45,660 bases of DNA from Methanobacteriota archaeon (GCA_026394495.1 JAPKYE010000066.1:1-45660); one strand, 5' to 3'; positions 5,443 through 14,769 are shown, counted from the stretch's first letter. Numbers and translations: made by a program. The notes: a model not told the origin generated them from the letters alone.

Positions 5443-5551
5443 TTTGCAGTTTGTTATTTTTTCCACTTACCTTAAAATAGTATCAATGAGAAATCATACC
5501 GTGTTATATAATAACATGTACTGTTTGAAAGAAACGCAGAAGGAAACAGAG

Positions 5552-7222
5552 ATGCAAAAATACGGCTGTAAAAACTGGAAAGTGAAATCACTACTTTTCA
5601 TACTTATTATAATGCTCTCCATAATCCCTTCTGCATACCTTACACATGCAAACGACCACATCAGTGTGAGTTTCGACCCTGATCTCCCAGAATCTTCCCC
5701 TCCATCTCCACCGTCGAGTAGCCCTTCTCTACCATCAATCAAACCACCGGTTGCAAACATCTCAGGACCAAAAGAAGGCTACGTCAACGAAACCTTGTTC
5801 TTCTCCGCTCATTACAGCTACGACCCCGACGGATACATAACCGCCTACCGCTGGGATTTTACCAACGACGGATTATTTGACACACCATGGACAAAAGACG
5901 TCATCACCACCACCTGTTACACAACCCCGGGAAACTACACGATAAAACTCCAGGTAAACGACAATGATAATTTAATCTCCACCGCTTTTTTCACACTCCG
6001 CATCCTTGAACTCAAACCGCCACTCCAACCACCTGTAGCACACATAGAAGGACCTTACACAGGAGTTGTAGCACACATAGAAGGACCTTACACCGGAATC
6101 CTTAATGAAAACATCACCTTCAATAGCACAGGAAGCTACGATCCTGACGGCGAGATCATTTTCTACACATGGGACTTTGGCGATCACAACACATCCACTC
6201 TAAAAAACCCAATCCACAAATACGCACAAATAGGAAACTACATCGTCATGCTAACAGTCACCGATAACGATAACCTAAGCACGACCACAATCTCCACAAT
6301 ATACATCCGGGAATCCGACGACCACAAACCACCAGCGACATCAGAGTACTCTTTTTTTATCCCCACAATCGCCCTCTTCATCAGTGCACTGCTTCTATTC
6401 ATACTCACCAGCATCTTCCTAGTCTCGTTCAAACGGAGAGACAAACACCCCACATCCCAGAAAGAACATCACACAGACACACCAACGAGTACAAAAACAA
6501 AAATACCCCTGGAAAAGACCCTGCTGCCCATCACACCCACAGACGCATCTCCTGCACCACCACATCAGATAAAAGCACAGATTCAGAAGAAACCTATCCC
6601 AAGCAACCCCATCGGAGAATCACTCTTCCTTAAAGAAACAGAAGACAAACTAGGAGATATCTTCGAAGCGATATACAACGAAGAGAAACAAATCATCGGA
6701 TACAAAATCAGAGAAAAACAATCAAACAAACCTCTAAACATATTTGCAGAGCACGTGATTCTACAAGGAGACGTTTTCACCTATGTTCCATCCAACTATA
6801 CCATGGCAAATAAAATAATCGAACACTTCGAATTCCTCGATCGCATTGAACCGGAGATCCTCCTCATATTAAAAAGCCCGGTCGCATCTGAGGAAGAAAT
6901 ATACAGAGACATTGTGAGTCAGAACAAAGAAATAATAAAGAACATTGAGAACGCACATACACTCCAGGAAATGCTCACGAACTGCATCCACATCCTCAAA
7001 AAACAACAGACTATCATCGAAGACAAGATCCTTTTAATCCAAAAGAAAAAAGAAGCAGAGATGATCACAGAACAACAATACACGCAAGAAACAAACCATT
7101 ATATCCAAATACTCAGAAACCTAAATGAATACACGAAGAACAGTCAGATGCTCCAACGACGACTAGAGCAAACCACACCAGGGATACTCAACGACAGAAA
7201 CCAAAACAACAAGGCCATATAA
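5552..7222 (+). CDS. PKD-domain membrane protein with cytoplasmic coiled-coil tail
   Basis: Exported protein of 556 residues anchored near its middle. A signal sequence (KSLLFILIIMLSIIPSAYLTHA), a Pro/Ser-rich stretch and two PKD domains (about 66-150 and 155-255, each with YDPDG and YRWDF/YTWDFG motifs) precede a transmembrane segment (about 267-291) and a basic stop-transfer KRRDK. The inner half (about 295-556) is charged and largely helical, probably coiled coil. PKD domains mediate surface adhesion or assembly. The ATG at 5552 is chosen for the AAGGAAA upstream; the frame continues upstream only into the truncated cassette repeat. A 33-base tandem duplication repeats AHIEGPYTG at the start of PKD2. 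Partners unknown. Confidence 0.8.
   Translation: MQKYGCKNWKVKSLLFILIIMLSIIPSAYLTHANDHISVSFDPDLPESSPPSPPSSSPSLPSIKPPVANISGPKEGYVNETLFFSAHYSYDPDGYITAYRWDFTNDGLFDTPWTKDVITTTCYTTPGNYTIKLQVNDNDNLISTAFFTLRILELKPPLQPPVAHIEGPYTGVVAHIEGPYTGILNENITFNSTGSYDPDGEIIFYTWDFGDHNTSTLKNPIHKYAQIGNYIVMLTVTDNDNLSTTTISTIYIRESDDHKPPATSEYSFFIPTIALFISALLLFILTSIFLVSFKRRDKHPTSQKEHHTDTPTSTKTKIPLEKTLLPITPTDASPAPPHQIKAQIQKKPIPSNPIGESLFLKETEDKLGDIFEAIYNEEKQIIGYKIREKQSNKPLNIFAEHVILQGDVFTYVPSNYTMANKIIEHFEFLDRIEPEILLILKSPVASEEEIYRDIVSQNKEIIKNIENAHTLQEMLTNCIHILKKQQTIIEDKILLIQKKKEAEMITEQQYTQETNHYIQILRNLNEYTKNSQMLQRRLEQTTPGILNDRNQNNKAI
6035..6100 (+). repeat. 33-base tandem duplication within the PKD gene
   Basis: 6035-6067 and 6068-6100 differ at only a few bases and encode VAHIEGPYTGV/VAHIEGPYTGI. 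The frame is kept, adding 11 residues before the second PKD domain. Confidence 0.85.
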
Positions 7223-7704
7223 AAACAGATTTCAGATTACATTGATGAAAAGAAAAACACAAAATCTTTTCGTTCAATTGACACAAACTTAATCCAGACA
7301 GATAGCGCTCAGTGAATGTGAAAAAAGCGTTTGCGACAAACATCGACTTTAATGAAAACAATGCAGGACTTGCAAAACCACTCTTCAATCTCCACAGCAA
7401 ACAACGGATCATAGAAACAAGCTATCGTGTGAAGACACATTCATTCAGACATAAGACCACATCGAAGAATTACTTTAACAGATTGTTTTACTAAAGATTC
7501 TCGGTCTTTTTGTACAATTTGCGGCTTCTTGCAGAAATACTCATTTGTCTAACCATCCGGGGAGTCTTTGTATTAGGACAGGACATATCTCATGTCCCTA
7601 CACAGTTGCGGAAAAACTGCCTAGACCGTAACATATAAATATAACTTTTATCTTTCCTAATATGAACTTAATTCATTGCAAAAGGGTAACAAAGAGATGG
7701 GATA
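7223..7704. other. Gene-poor spacer with two small hairpins
   Basis: No convincing gene. A 60-codon GTG frame at 7312-7494 lacks a recognisable domain or ribosome site. Short hairpins are possible at 7581-7597 (GGACAT/ATGTCC) and near 7603-7619 (CAGTT/AACTG). A TATA-like AT-rich run (ATATAAATATAA, about 7632-7643) precedes the gene at 7705 by roughly 65 bases. Confidence 0.5.
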
Positions 7705-8244
7705 ATGGGATGCAAAAAAAAAGTAATTGTAGATTGGGCAGATGATACCAAGAACATACTCATGGTTTTTTTAGTGATGTCGATGTGGATTAGCACTTTA
7801 ACGCCACTCGTACTAGCAGATGAAACATCCATCAGTATCACCTTTGACCCTAATGGAACAGTAGACATCGATGTCACACCAAGGAGCTCAGCCTTTGGCG
7901 CTATTCTCATTGGATCATGGGTAAATACCACAGGAAGCACATTCACGCTGTATAATAATGGAACCGTAGCGATGAACACACAGATAAAATCCAATGCAAC
8001 AACTGATTCAACTCAATTGACTCTTGACACAAACGGCAACCCCGGAGCAGACGCCTATTCATTGTATACCAGCGGTCTCGATACTAACGGGTACATCACC
8101 GCTGTATATGGGGGAGATTTCGACACGGCAATCGCCGCAGGTGGAAATAAAGGATTTGACCTCTGTCTTAATATGGGAAGCTCGCTATCATCAAATTTCA
8201 CCTTACAGACAACAACCATTTATCTACAAGGAACTTCAATATAA
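7705..8244 (+). CDS. Exported protein A, uninterrupted homologue of the Hint-split protein
   Basis: A 179-residue protein with an N-terminal hydrophobic signal or anchor (ILMVFLVMSMWISTLTPLVLA) and a mature beta-rich, Thr/Asn/Gly-rich domain starting ADETSISITFDPNGTVDIDVTP. Its C-terminal half (AYSLYTSGLDTNG..FDLCLNMGSSLSSNFTLQTTTIYL) aligns by eye with the C-extein pieces in the 1-5333 array, so it shows the unsplit form of that family. The insertion point would fall near NGNPGA/DAYSLY. The pattern of tandem-assembled, secreted beta proteins would fit TasA/archaeal bundling-pilin-like subunits, but that is a guess. Confidence 0.75.
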   Translation: MGCKKKVIVDWADDTKNILMVFLVMSMWISTLTPLVLADETSISITFDPNGTVDIDVTPRSSAFGAILIGSWVNTTGSTFTLYNNGTVAMNTQIKSNATTDSTQLTLDTNGNPGADAYSLYTSGLDTNGYITAVYGGDFDTAIAAGGNKGFDLCLNMGSSLSSNFTLQTTTIYLQGTSI

Positions 8245-8383
8245 TAGAAAAAACACAAGAGAAAGCATATCCTTCAGAAATATGTTAATCCCTTGTTCTT
8301 CCAACGGAGAATGGCAAGAGATCAACAAGGTACGTAATAGATCATTTTATGTAGTTTATCGAGTATGAAGCGCGGAGAAATTT

Positions 8384-8871
8384 ATGATAAAAAATAGAAT
8401 GATTCTTATTCTAATACTCCTCTGTATATTCTCATATGTTTCTCCAGTAGCACAATCAAGCCTAAAGATCTGGCCAGCAAAATTAACTATCTCAATGCCT
8501 GAAGGATATTCAAACGGGACGATTTTCTACCAGATTGAAGTAACAAACCCGTATACGTACGAAGTGAATGCATCAGCTCGAATAGAAAACCCAGATGTAC
8601 TGCAATTATCAGAAGGATACACGTGTATCCCAAATCTCACGTGGGTGAATATTTCACCACAGACTCTGCATCTTCCTGCGAACACGGCAGGGTACTTTGG
8701 GGTCTCTCTTGACATTCCAGAGAAAGAAAAACAATTCTATTACAACAACAGCTGGGAGACCTGGGTTGTGATCTCATCTGATGGGCCATCAGGTGAACTG
8801 GGCTTGTTGCTATAGGAGTAACAATCTATGCACTCCTATACTGGAAGAAAAGACACTTAACGAAGAAGTAA
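8384..8871 (+). pseudogene. Ig-like membrane protein B, frameshifted and internally shortened
   Basis: Starts with a signal sequence (ILILILLCIFSYVSPVAQS) and a beta-rich domain (KIWPAKLTISMPEGYSNGTIFYQIEVTNPYTYEVNASARIENP) paralogous to the gene at 12488 (shared SLDIPE, ETWV, WV.SP). The reading frame ends with TAG at 8815, yet another frame immediately continues with a typical C-terminal anchor (GLVAIGVTIYALLYWKKRHLTKK) to TAA at 8869-8871. Compared with the paralogue about 40 codons between ETWV and the anchor are also missing. Best read as a decayed copy; a secreted, anchorless product of 143 residues remains possible. Confidence 0.7.
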
Positions 8872-9129
8872 ACATGGTAAAAGAGGGAGACATCATAGAG
8901 GTTACATTGACATTACTTGAATGATACAAACAGTGATGCAAGTACAATATTCATCTCCTTCTTATTTTCGTCTTGTATACCCTCACAGACATCTTGCATA
9001 TGCATCAGTATACTCACCTGAGTGTTCACCTGAGAAAAACGTAGTTAAAAACCTTAGATGCTACTAGTAGTTACATAGTACTATACTAAAATGCATTGGT
9101 ATGTGTAGCATTGAGCTGGTGTTGAAAGG

Positions 9130-9645
9130 ATGGAATGGAAAAAAACAACGCAGAATATAGTGAATATTGTTCTTGTAATTGGAACATGGAGTATGGTATT
9201 TATACCTTTAGTATTAGCAGATGAAACTTCCATTAGTATCACCTTTGATCCCGATGGTACAGTATACATTGATGTCACACCAAAGAGCCGAGCCTTTGGC
9301 GCCATTCTCATTGGAGCATGGGTAAATACCACAGGAAGCACCTTTACGCTGTTCAATAATGGAACCATGGCGATGAATGTCCAGTTCAAATCCAATGCAA
9401 CAACTGATTCAACTCAATTGACTCTTGACACAGACGGCAACCCCGGAGCAGACTCCTATTCATTGTATACCGACGGCCTCGATAATGACGGGTACATTAC
9501 CGCTGCATATGCAGGAGATTTCGACATGGCACTCGCTGAAAGTGGAAATAAAGGATTTGACCTCTGTCTCAATATGGGAAGCTCGCTATCATCAAATTTC
9601 ACGGTGCAGACGACATCTATCTATCTTCTCGGTAGTATCAGCTGA
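9130..9645 (+). CDS. Exported protein A', paralogue of 7705
   Basis: A 171-residue near-duplicate of the 7705 product: signal/anchor (NIVLVIGTWSMVFIPLVLA) then ADETSISITFDPDGTVYIDVTPKSRAFGAILIGAWVNTTGSTFTL and the C-terminal FDLCLNMGSSLSSNFTVQTTSIYLLG. Most differences are conservative. Together with 7705 and the pair 8384/12488 it shows duplication of a two-gene A-B unit. As at 7705, no Hint domain interrupts it. A TATA-like box (GTTAAAAAC, near 9040) lies about 90 bases upstream. Confidence 0.78.
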   Translation: MEWKKTTQNIVNIVLVIGTWSMVFIPLVLADETSISITFDPDGTVYIDVTPKSRAFGAILIGAWVNTTGSTFTLFNNGTMAMNVQFKSNATTDSTQLTLDTDGNPGADSYSLYTDGLDNDGYITAAYAGDFDMALAESGNKGFDLCLNMGSSLSSNFTVQTTSIYLLGSIS

Positions 9646-9868
9646 TGAAAAAAACAGGTCAACAAAAAAACATAGTGTAAATTTAGGTCTATTAAACCAT
9701 CAAATTTTTTTTATATTTTAAGGCGAGAATGAATCGCTCTGTCTTTTTTTCCAGTAAATTCTTTCTCTTGAAGAAATCGTTTCGTCTTCAGACAGGTGCG
9801 TTCACCTAATTTGGAGAGTCTTGGATCGCCTGCCTCTGAAAAACAACCATGTATCTCTTCTCCCTAAG

Positions 9869-9931
9869 TGAATCATATATGAATCACATATGAATCATAA
9901 CATTAATAAGGTAATGACTCATATACGAGTC
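9869..9931 (+). promoter_or_regulatory. Direct-repeat and inverted-repeat operator before the RHH pair
   Basis: Three 11-base direct repeats of TGAATCATATA type (9869-9879, 9880-9890, 9891-9901) are followed by the inverted repeat GACTC-N6-GAGTC (9916-9931), five bases before the ATG at 9937. Repeats one helical turn apart are typical of sites bound cooperatively by ribbon-helix-helix dimers, such as the products encoded just downstream. Confidence 0.5.
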
Positions 9932-9936
9932 TAGCT

Positions 9937-10116
9937 ATGGGCACAAATTCACGGTTCTCAGCTGGCGATCCACTTTTTGTAAGAGATAGTAGTATACAGC
10001 ACGTCGGTACACAAGAAAACTCAGAAGCAGGCATCAACAACATCGTATTCATCAACCACACAGAAAAAAAGATCCTCAGCGAACCTCAAAAGAACAACCA
10101 GCGGAGGAAGATATGA
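9937..10116 (+). CDS. Small RHH-like protein, diverged duplicate
   Basis: A 59-residue frame (MGTNSRFSAGDPLFVRDSSIQHVGTQENSEAGINNIVFINHTEKKIL..) that is a clear duplicate of the next gene (TPRFPVGFPPFVRDIIKQQVGTLGNSEAEVVKNIVLIYLTEKGVL) and overlaps it by four bases (ATGA). The changes hit positions expected to be hydrophobic helix core (DIIKQQV to DSSIQHV; EVVKNIV to AGINNIV), so it has probably lost or altered DNA binding. It may be a decaying copy. Confidence 0.55.
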   Translation: MGTNSRFSAGDPLFVRDSSIQHVGTQENSEAGINNIVFINHTEKKILSEPQKNNQRRKI

Positions 10117-10298
10117 ACGGAAAGACGACCCCACGGTTCCCAGTCGGCTTCCCACCATTTGTCAGAGACATCATCAAACAACAAGTCGGAACACTAGGAA
10201 ACTCAGAAGCAGAGGTCGTCAAAAACATCGTCCTCATCTACCTCACAGAAAAAGGAGTCCTCAAACTACAACAAAGAAAAGGAGGGAAGGAACGATGA
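10113..10298 (+). CDS. Small ribbon-helix-helix-like DNA-binding protein
   Basis: A 61-residue protein whose core, RFPVGFPPFVRDIIKQQVGTLGNSEAEVVKNIVLIYLTEKG, matches the strand-helix-turn-helix pattern of CopG/Arc-type repressors (sEvvkn.v..yL.ekg). Such proteins are short-range transcription repressors acting as dimers. It overlaps the following beta-helix gene by four bases (ATGA at 10295-10298), so the two are co-translated; it likely controls this surface-protein operon through the repeats at 9869-9931. Confidence 0.6.
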   Translation: MNGKTTPRFPVGFPPFVRDIIKQQVGTLGNSEAEVVKNIVLIYLTEKGVLKLQQRKGGKER

Positions 10299-12451
10299 TA
10301 AAAACAAGGGCGGCTCGATACCTAATCGTTCTTACATTTGTCCTCCCCCTACTCCTCATGACCTCTACGATGGTCCATGCTGTTCCCCTAATCCCACAGA
10401 ACATTATCATCGTTGACAAGACAGGAAACGGCGATTATACAACCATAACAGAAGCAGTACAACACGCAGAACCAACAGACATCATCCAGATACAACCAGG
10501 CATATACGCAGAACATACCATCAACATAAATAAAAAAATCTCGTTGATCGGTACCAATACAGAAACATGCATTGTCGATTGCTCAGGCAACCCTGGATTC
10601 AACCTTGAAAGCAGTTATGTCGACATCACACACCTACAAATCATAAACAGCAAAGAACAAGCAATCTTGATACAATCAGAAAGCACTGGATGCACCATCT
10701 CCAATTGCGACATCTACCCATCCCAAGACAACGGCATCGATATGTTATCATCATACAATACCATCACAAATTGTACATTCTACGGAGATACAATGGGCAG
10801 ACAAGCGATAAAAATACAAGGTTCAAACAACAAAGTAGACCGCTGCACACTCCAACATTTCAGCAACGGCATCATGATCATTGCATCAGCAAACGATAAC
10901 ACCATCATAAACTGCAATATTCTAAACAATGAAAACGGTGTTGACATTCGAATGAATTCAAACAACAACATCATCATAAACAATAACATTTATTCCAACT
11001 TCCAAGGAATAAAAATATGGCAAAACTCCAATAACAACGTTATTTACCTCAATAACATCTTCAAGAACGATAACGATGCCATTGATGAAAATATAAACCG
11101 TTGGGACAATGGAGAACGCGGTAACTACTGGAACGACTATACAGGACCTGATAATGATGACAATGGGATCGGAGATACACCATATGATATCTCAACACAG
11201 AACCAAGATCACTTCCCGATAACAACCTTGCTCCTCCCCGACGTCATCATTGCACCAACAAACATTGAACACGTGACAAGCACCTCAGATACAACACCAA
11301 CATTCAACTGGGATCCTGCAATCTACAGCAAAGGCATCCATGGATACTACGTCACTATTGACGTTAACCCAGAGGTCTTCACAGAAAGCACAACATGGAC
11401 CTCATCACTCAGCCTCACCGATGGAATCCACACATTCAAAATCCGCGCTGAAGGTTCAGATGGGAAGATTACCACCGTTACCTTGAGATTCAAGATTGAT
11501 ATCTCTCTCAATGACCTTGATCATGATGGCTGGAGCGACGAAGATGAAAACATATATGGAACAGATCCTACCAACCCAGAAAACTATCCCTCAGACACAG
11601 ATGGTGATCATCTCCCAGATACTGTAGATACGGATGATGATAACGACGGGTACAGCGACCTTATGGAGTTCTCCTACGGGACCGACCCCTATGATTCAAA
11701 GGAGTACCCACCGGATCTCGATGGAGACAAGATTCCCGATGAGGATTCACCAGACGGAAAGTACACAGGAGATATCGACGATGATGACGATAGCCTCCCA
11801 GACCTCATCGAACTGCAGATAGGATCAAATCCCAAGAACGGAACCGACGCTCGCAAACTCTACCTCGGCGGTACACCTTACTACCTCGTTGACACAACGC
11901 ACACAGGAGTCTATACCATCCTCTATGATCCCGTTACGCAGAAGACCAGAAACATCGAGAAAAAGGACGATATATACCTGATCGACGCAAATGGAGATGG
12001 GATGTGGGACTTCACATACAACACCGCCGACCTCTCTGTATCATCCTACTCATGGCAGAATGTACAACTTCTCACAATAGGTCTTATCGCACTCTTCGTC
12101 GTGGTAATCATAGGCATCTTCGTCTTCCTGATTAGGAGAAAACGACCAAGTACTAAAGGTCCACAGGACCTAACAAACAGACACCCTGTGGCCATAGAAC
12201 CAGAAGAACACGAGATCATCGACCTATACACCGATACGACGATAAAAGACACAAGAACATGCCTCATGCACATCCAGAAAGACATAAACCGCTACTTAGA
12301 GCAACTAAACCAAATAAACAAACAGCTGAAACCAACAACAGAAGAAAGAACAAGAATCAGAGAAAGTGAAATACACGACATTGAAGCAGAAATCGACGCG
12401 CGGCTATTAGAAAAATTAAAGATGAAAGATAATGATCTATCACACAGGTAA
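10295..12451 (+). CDS. Membrane-anchored beta-helix (NosD/PbH1) protein with Ca-binding repeats
   Basis: A 718-residue surface protein: signal sequence (LIVLTFVLPLLLMTSTMVHA), a right-handed parallel beta-helix (about 36-300, opening GNGDYTTITEAVQHAEPTDIIQIQPG and running into many Asn-rich PbH1 turns), an Ig-like segment (about 305-405), Asp-rich Ca-binding repeats of thrombospondin-3 type (about 408-510, DTDGDHLPDTVDTDDDNDGY), a transmembrane helix near 592-615 followed by RRKR, and a helical cytoplasmic tail. The design is the same as the PKD protein at 5552: outer binding domains, one helix, inner coiled coil. Beta-helix domains often bind or cleave polysaccharide; catalytic residues are not identifiable here. 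Confidence 0.82.
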   Translation: MIKTRAARYLIVLTFVLPLLLMTSTMVHAVPLIPQNIIIVDKTGNGDYTTITEAVQHAEPTDIIQIQPGIYAEHTININKKISLIGTNTETCIVDCSGNPGFNLESSYVDITHLQIINSKEQAILIQSESTGCTISNCDIYPSQDNGIDMLSSYNTITNCTFYGDTMGRQAIKIQGSNNKVDRCTLQHFSNGIMIIASANDNTIINCNILNNENGVDIRMNSNNNIIINNNIYSNFQGIKIWQNSNNNVIYLNNIFKNDNDAIDENINRWDNGERGNYWNDYTGPDNDDNGIGDTPYDISTQNQDHFPITTLLLPDVIIAPTNIEHVTSTSDTTPTFNWDPAIYSKGIHGYYVTIDVNPEVFTESTTWTSSLSLTDGIHTFKIRAEGSDGKITTVTLRFKIDISLNDLDHDGWSDEDENIYGTDPTNPENYPSDTDGDHLPDTVDTDDDNDGYSDLMEFSYGTDPYDSKEYPPDLDGDKIPDEDSPDGKYTGDIDDDDDSLPDLIELQIGSNPKNGTDARKLYLGGTPYYLVDTTHTGVYTILYDPVTQKTRNIEKKDDIYLIDANGDGMWDFTYNTADLSVSSYSWQNVQLLTIGLIALFVVVIIGIFVFLIRRKRPSTKGPQDLTNRHPVAIEPEEHEIIDLYTDTTIKDTRTCLMHIQKDINRYLEQLNQINKQLKPTTEERTRIRESEIHDIEAEIDARLLEKLKMKDNDLSHR

Positions 12452-12487
12452 TGCGATACTTAGAGAAAGAGGATGGAGGAATCAGCA

Positions 12488-13078
12488 ATGAAGACAGGGT
12501 CTCTGTTAATTTTTCTTACTATACTACTATTAACAGCGATATCGTGTCGAGCGATAGACATCTCGGTACAACCAGCAGAGGTTACCATCACGATGACGAA
12601 TGCGTTCTCCTCTGAGAATACCATAACACAGGTTACAGTAACAAATAACAACAACCAGAGCATCAACGTCACCTGGTACCTAGAGCATCCATCTCCTCAG
12701 TCGTTGATAAGACCGAACAGGACATATATAGAAAACATCTCCTGGATCCACGTTTCCCCACCCTGGTGTATCCTAAGTCCCTATGCATCAGCACCGTTCT
12801 CCCTCTCTCTCGACATCCCAGAGCGAGACGAACTCAAGGACCAACACTGGGAAACATGGGTGACGTTTACACCACACTCAGTGAACGGCAGCAGCCTTTT
12901 CATGCAGGAGTACGCGGTCCGCGTGTATATCGACACACCCCAGAACACACAACCGCTTCTCGCCCCAAGCAACAACCTTTTTCAGGGTACACAGTACACT
13001 CTTCTTGTGCTCATGTTCGTGATCGCAGCCATCAGCATCGTCCTATCCATCCGGCTCCTCAAAAAGAATCATCGATAA
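12488..13078 (+). CDS. Ig-like membrane protein B'
   Basis: A 196-residue protein with a signal sequence (LLIFLTILLLTAISCRA), a beta-rich extracellular domain (DISVQPAEVTITMTNAFSSENTITQVTVTNNNNQSINVTWYLEHP) and a C-terminal membrane helix (TLLVLMFVIAAISIVLSI) with RLLKKNHR inside. I choose the ATG at 12488 rather than 12473 because GGAGG lies just upstream of it. Paralogue of the broken gene at 8384. After the TAA at 13076 the same frame stays open for 42 codons with a very basic sequence, which could be a lost cytoplasmic tail. Function unknown; it may anchor or assemble the exported A proteins. Confidence 0.75.
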   Translation: MKTGSLLIFLTILLLTAISCRAIDISVQPAEVTITMTNAFSSENTITQVTVTNNNNQSINVTWYLEHPSPQSLIRPNRTYIENISWIHVSPPWCILSPYASAPFSLSLDIPERDELKDQHWETWVTFTPHSVNGSSLFMQEYAVRVYIDTPQNTQPLLAPSNNLFQGTQYTLLVLMFVIAAISIVLSIRLLKKNHR

Positions 13079-13461
13079 TCAACTATTTCAGCATCGAAAA
13101 AAGATCATCCTGGTCAGAAGGTGAAGAGCCCTGTGAAAAAACCAAAAGGAAAAGAACTCACCAAGAAACAGAAGAACGGGTCATTGATTGGGGGTTTTTG
13201 CCCATAAATAAAAAAGATAGATTGTATTTTTTTCCAATCTGAATATGTTTGAAATCATACTGTTAAATTTTTTTTCAGTCAGAATTAATGTTTATAGCCT
13301 GACTTCCCCATGTCTTAGGCAAATATCCTGATTTTAGCTACATTCTTCTCCCGATTCAAAGGTTTTTATATTTTAATGGAAAAATTTATTCATCAATTGA
13401 GAAAAAAACATCCACAAAACCTATAAAATCCCAACGGATGAGGGTGCCTTGAGTTAATCTT
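13079..13461 (+). other. Spacer with relic basic tail and lysine-operon promoter
   Basis: 13079-13207 continues the frame of the preceding gene after its stop (ASKKDHPGQKVKSPVKKPKG.., ending TAA 13205-13207), probably a relic. The rest is AT-rich. A TATA-like CCTATAAAATCC near 13420-13431 lies about 35 bases before the ATG at 13462 and likely drives the lysine genes; a second AT-rich box is near 13365-13376. Confidence 0.5.
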
Positions 13462-14769
13462 ATGAGTTTTACATTAGGTATACGCAGAGAAGATAAAAAT
13501 CGCTGGGAACGAAGAGTTCCGCTAATACCTCAACACGTACAAGAATTGAAAAAGAAACATGATATCGAGACACAAATCCAACCCTCTAACATACGTGTTT
13601 TTTCAGATAAAGAATATCAAGATGTTGATGCACAGGTTCAAGAAAATTTGTCGTCGTCTTCTGTTGTTTTTGCAGTAAAAGAGATACCAAGTGATTTTTT
13701 TGAACAGGGAAAAACATACGTGTTTTTTTCCCATACGATCAAAGGCCAGAAACACAATATGCCGATACTTAAGAAAATGATGGAGTTGAACTGTACCTTG
13801 ATTGATTATGAGAAAATAGTTGATAATAATGGGAAACGATTAGTGTTTTTTGGTAGATTCGCGGGTCTTGCCGGCATGGTCGATACGCTCTGGATTTTTG
13901 GACAACGATTACAATGGGAAAAAATAAAGACGCCACTAAGTGAGATTAAACAAACGATTAAATACAAGGATTTAGACGACATAAAGAAACATATCGCTGC
14001 AGTTGGGAAAAAAATAGAAACCAACGGTCTTCCGAAATCTCTGACGCCGTTGGTCATCGGATTCGCGGGATATGGTCATGTTTCTATAGGGGCTCAGGAA
14101 ATTCTTGATGGTTTGCCTGTAAAAGAAATCAAACCAGAAGAAATAGAGTCGATCTACAAAAATCCTTCAAACAAGGTTATTTACAAAGTAGTATTCAAAG
14201 AAGAACATATGGTGGAACCTGTTGCACCTGGTAAAAAATTTGATCTGCAGGATTACTACAACCATCCAGAAAATTATCGCCCTGTTTTTGAACGATACAT
14301 CCCCTATTTATCATTACTTATGAACTGTATCTATTGGAGTGCCCAATATCCCCGTCTTATTACAAAAACATATTTGAAAACATCTTTTAAGAATGATCAC
14401 CATCTGCGTCTCAAAGTTATTGGGGACATTAGTGTTGATATTAACGGTGCTATAGAATTCACTGAAAAAACAACATCACCAGATAACCCTGTTTTTATGT
14501 ACAACCCCACTACAGATACTATACATGACGGATATGTGGGCGATGGCGTGGTGGTAATGGCAGTTGATAATCTCCCCTGTGAATTACCTCGCGAGTCATC
14601 GCAGTCGTTCAGCGAAACCCTCTTACCCTTTATTCCCGACATCATGAACACTGATTTTACGGTAAACGATTTTGATAAACTAGTGTTACCCTTTGAGATA
14701 AAAAATGCTGTTGTACTCCATAAAGGGAAACTGACACCAAATTACCGTTATATCAACAAATATTTATAA
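13462..14769 (+). CDS. Saccharopine dehydrogenase, lysine side (LKR/Lys1-type)
   Basis: A 435-residue NAD(P)-dependent enzyme of the alanine dehydrogenase/PNT fold. The N-terminus (TLGIRREDKNRWERRVPLIPQHVQEL) is the signature of the lysine-ketoglutarate reductase half of aminoadipate-semialdehyde synthase and of fungal Lys1. VIGFAGYGHVSIGAQEIL (about 195-212) is the nucleotide-binding glycine loop. It interconverts lysine plus 2-oxoglutarate and saccharopine. First gene of a run with the glutamate-side enzyme and lysine 6-aminotransferase, which points to lysine breakdown or to a reversible AAA-type route. Confident of the family; the direction in vivo is inference. Confidence 0.88.
   Translation: MSFTLGIRREDKNRWERRVPLIPQHVQELKKKHDIETQIQPSNIRVFSDKEYQDVDAQVQENLSSSSVVFAVKEIPSDFFEQGKTYVFFSHTIKGQKHNMPILKKMMELNCTLIDYEKIVDNNGKRLVFFGRFAGLAGMVDTLWIFGQRLQWEKIKTPLSEIKQTIKYKDLDDIKKHIAAVGKKIETNGLPKSLTPLVIGFAGYGHVSIGAQEILDGLPVKEIKPEEIESIYKNPSNKVIYKVVFKEEHMVEPVAPGKKFDLQDYYNHPENYRPVFERYIPYLSLLMNCIYWSAQYPRLITKTYLKTSFKNDHHLRLKVIGDISVDINGAIEFTEKTTSPDNPVFMYNPTTDTIHDGYVGDGVVVMAVDNLPCELPRESSQSFSETLLPFIPDIMNTDFTVNDFDKLVLPFEIKNAVVLHKGKLTPNYRYINKYL

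Noticed and set aside
7312-7494. 60-codon GTG frame after the PKD gene
   Set aside because: No ribosome site, no recognisable domain, and low-complexity basic composition; likely chance.
12781-13242. Overlapping frames within the Ig-like membrane protein B' gene
   Set aside because: They are alternative-frame shadows of a gene with a clear signal peptide, anchor and paralogue.
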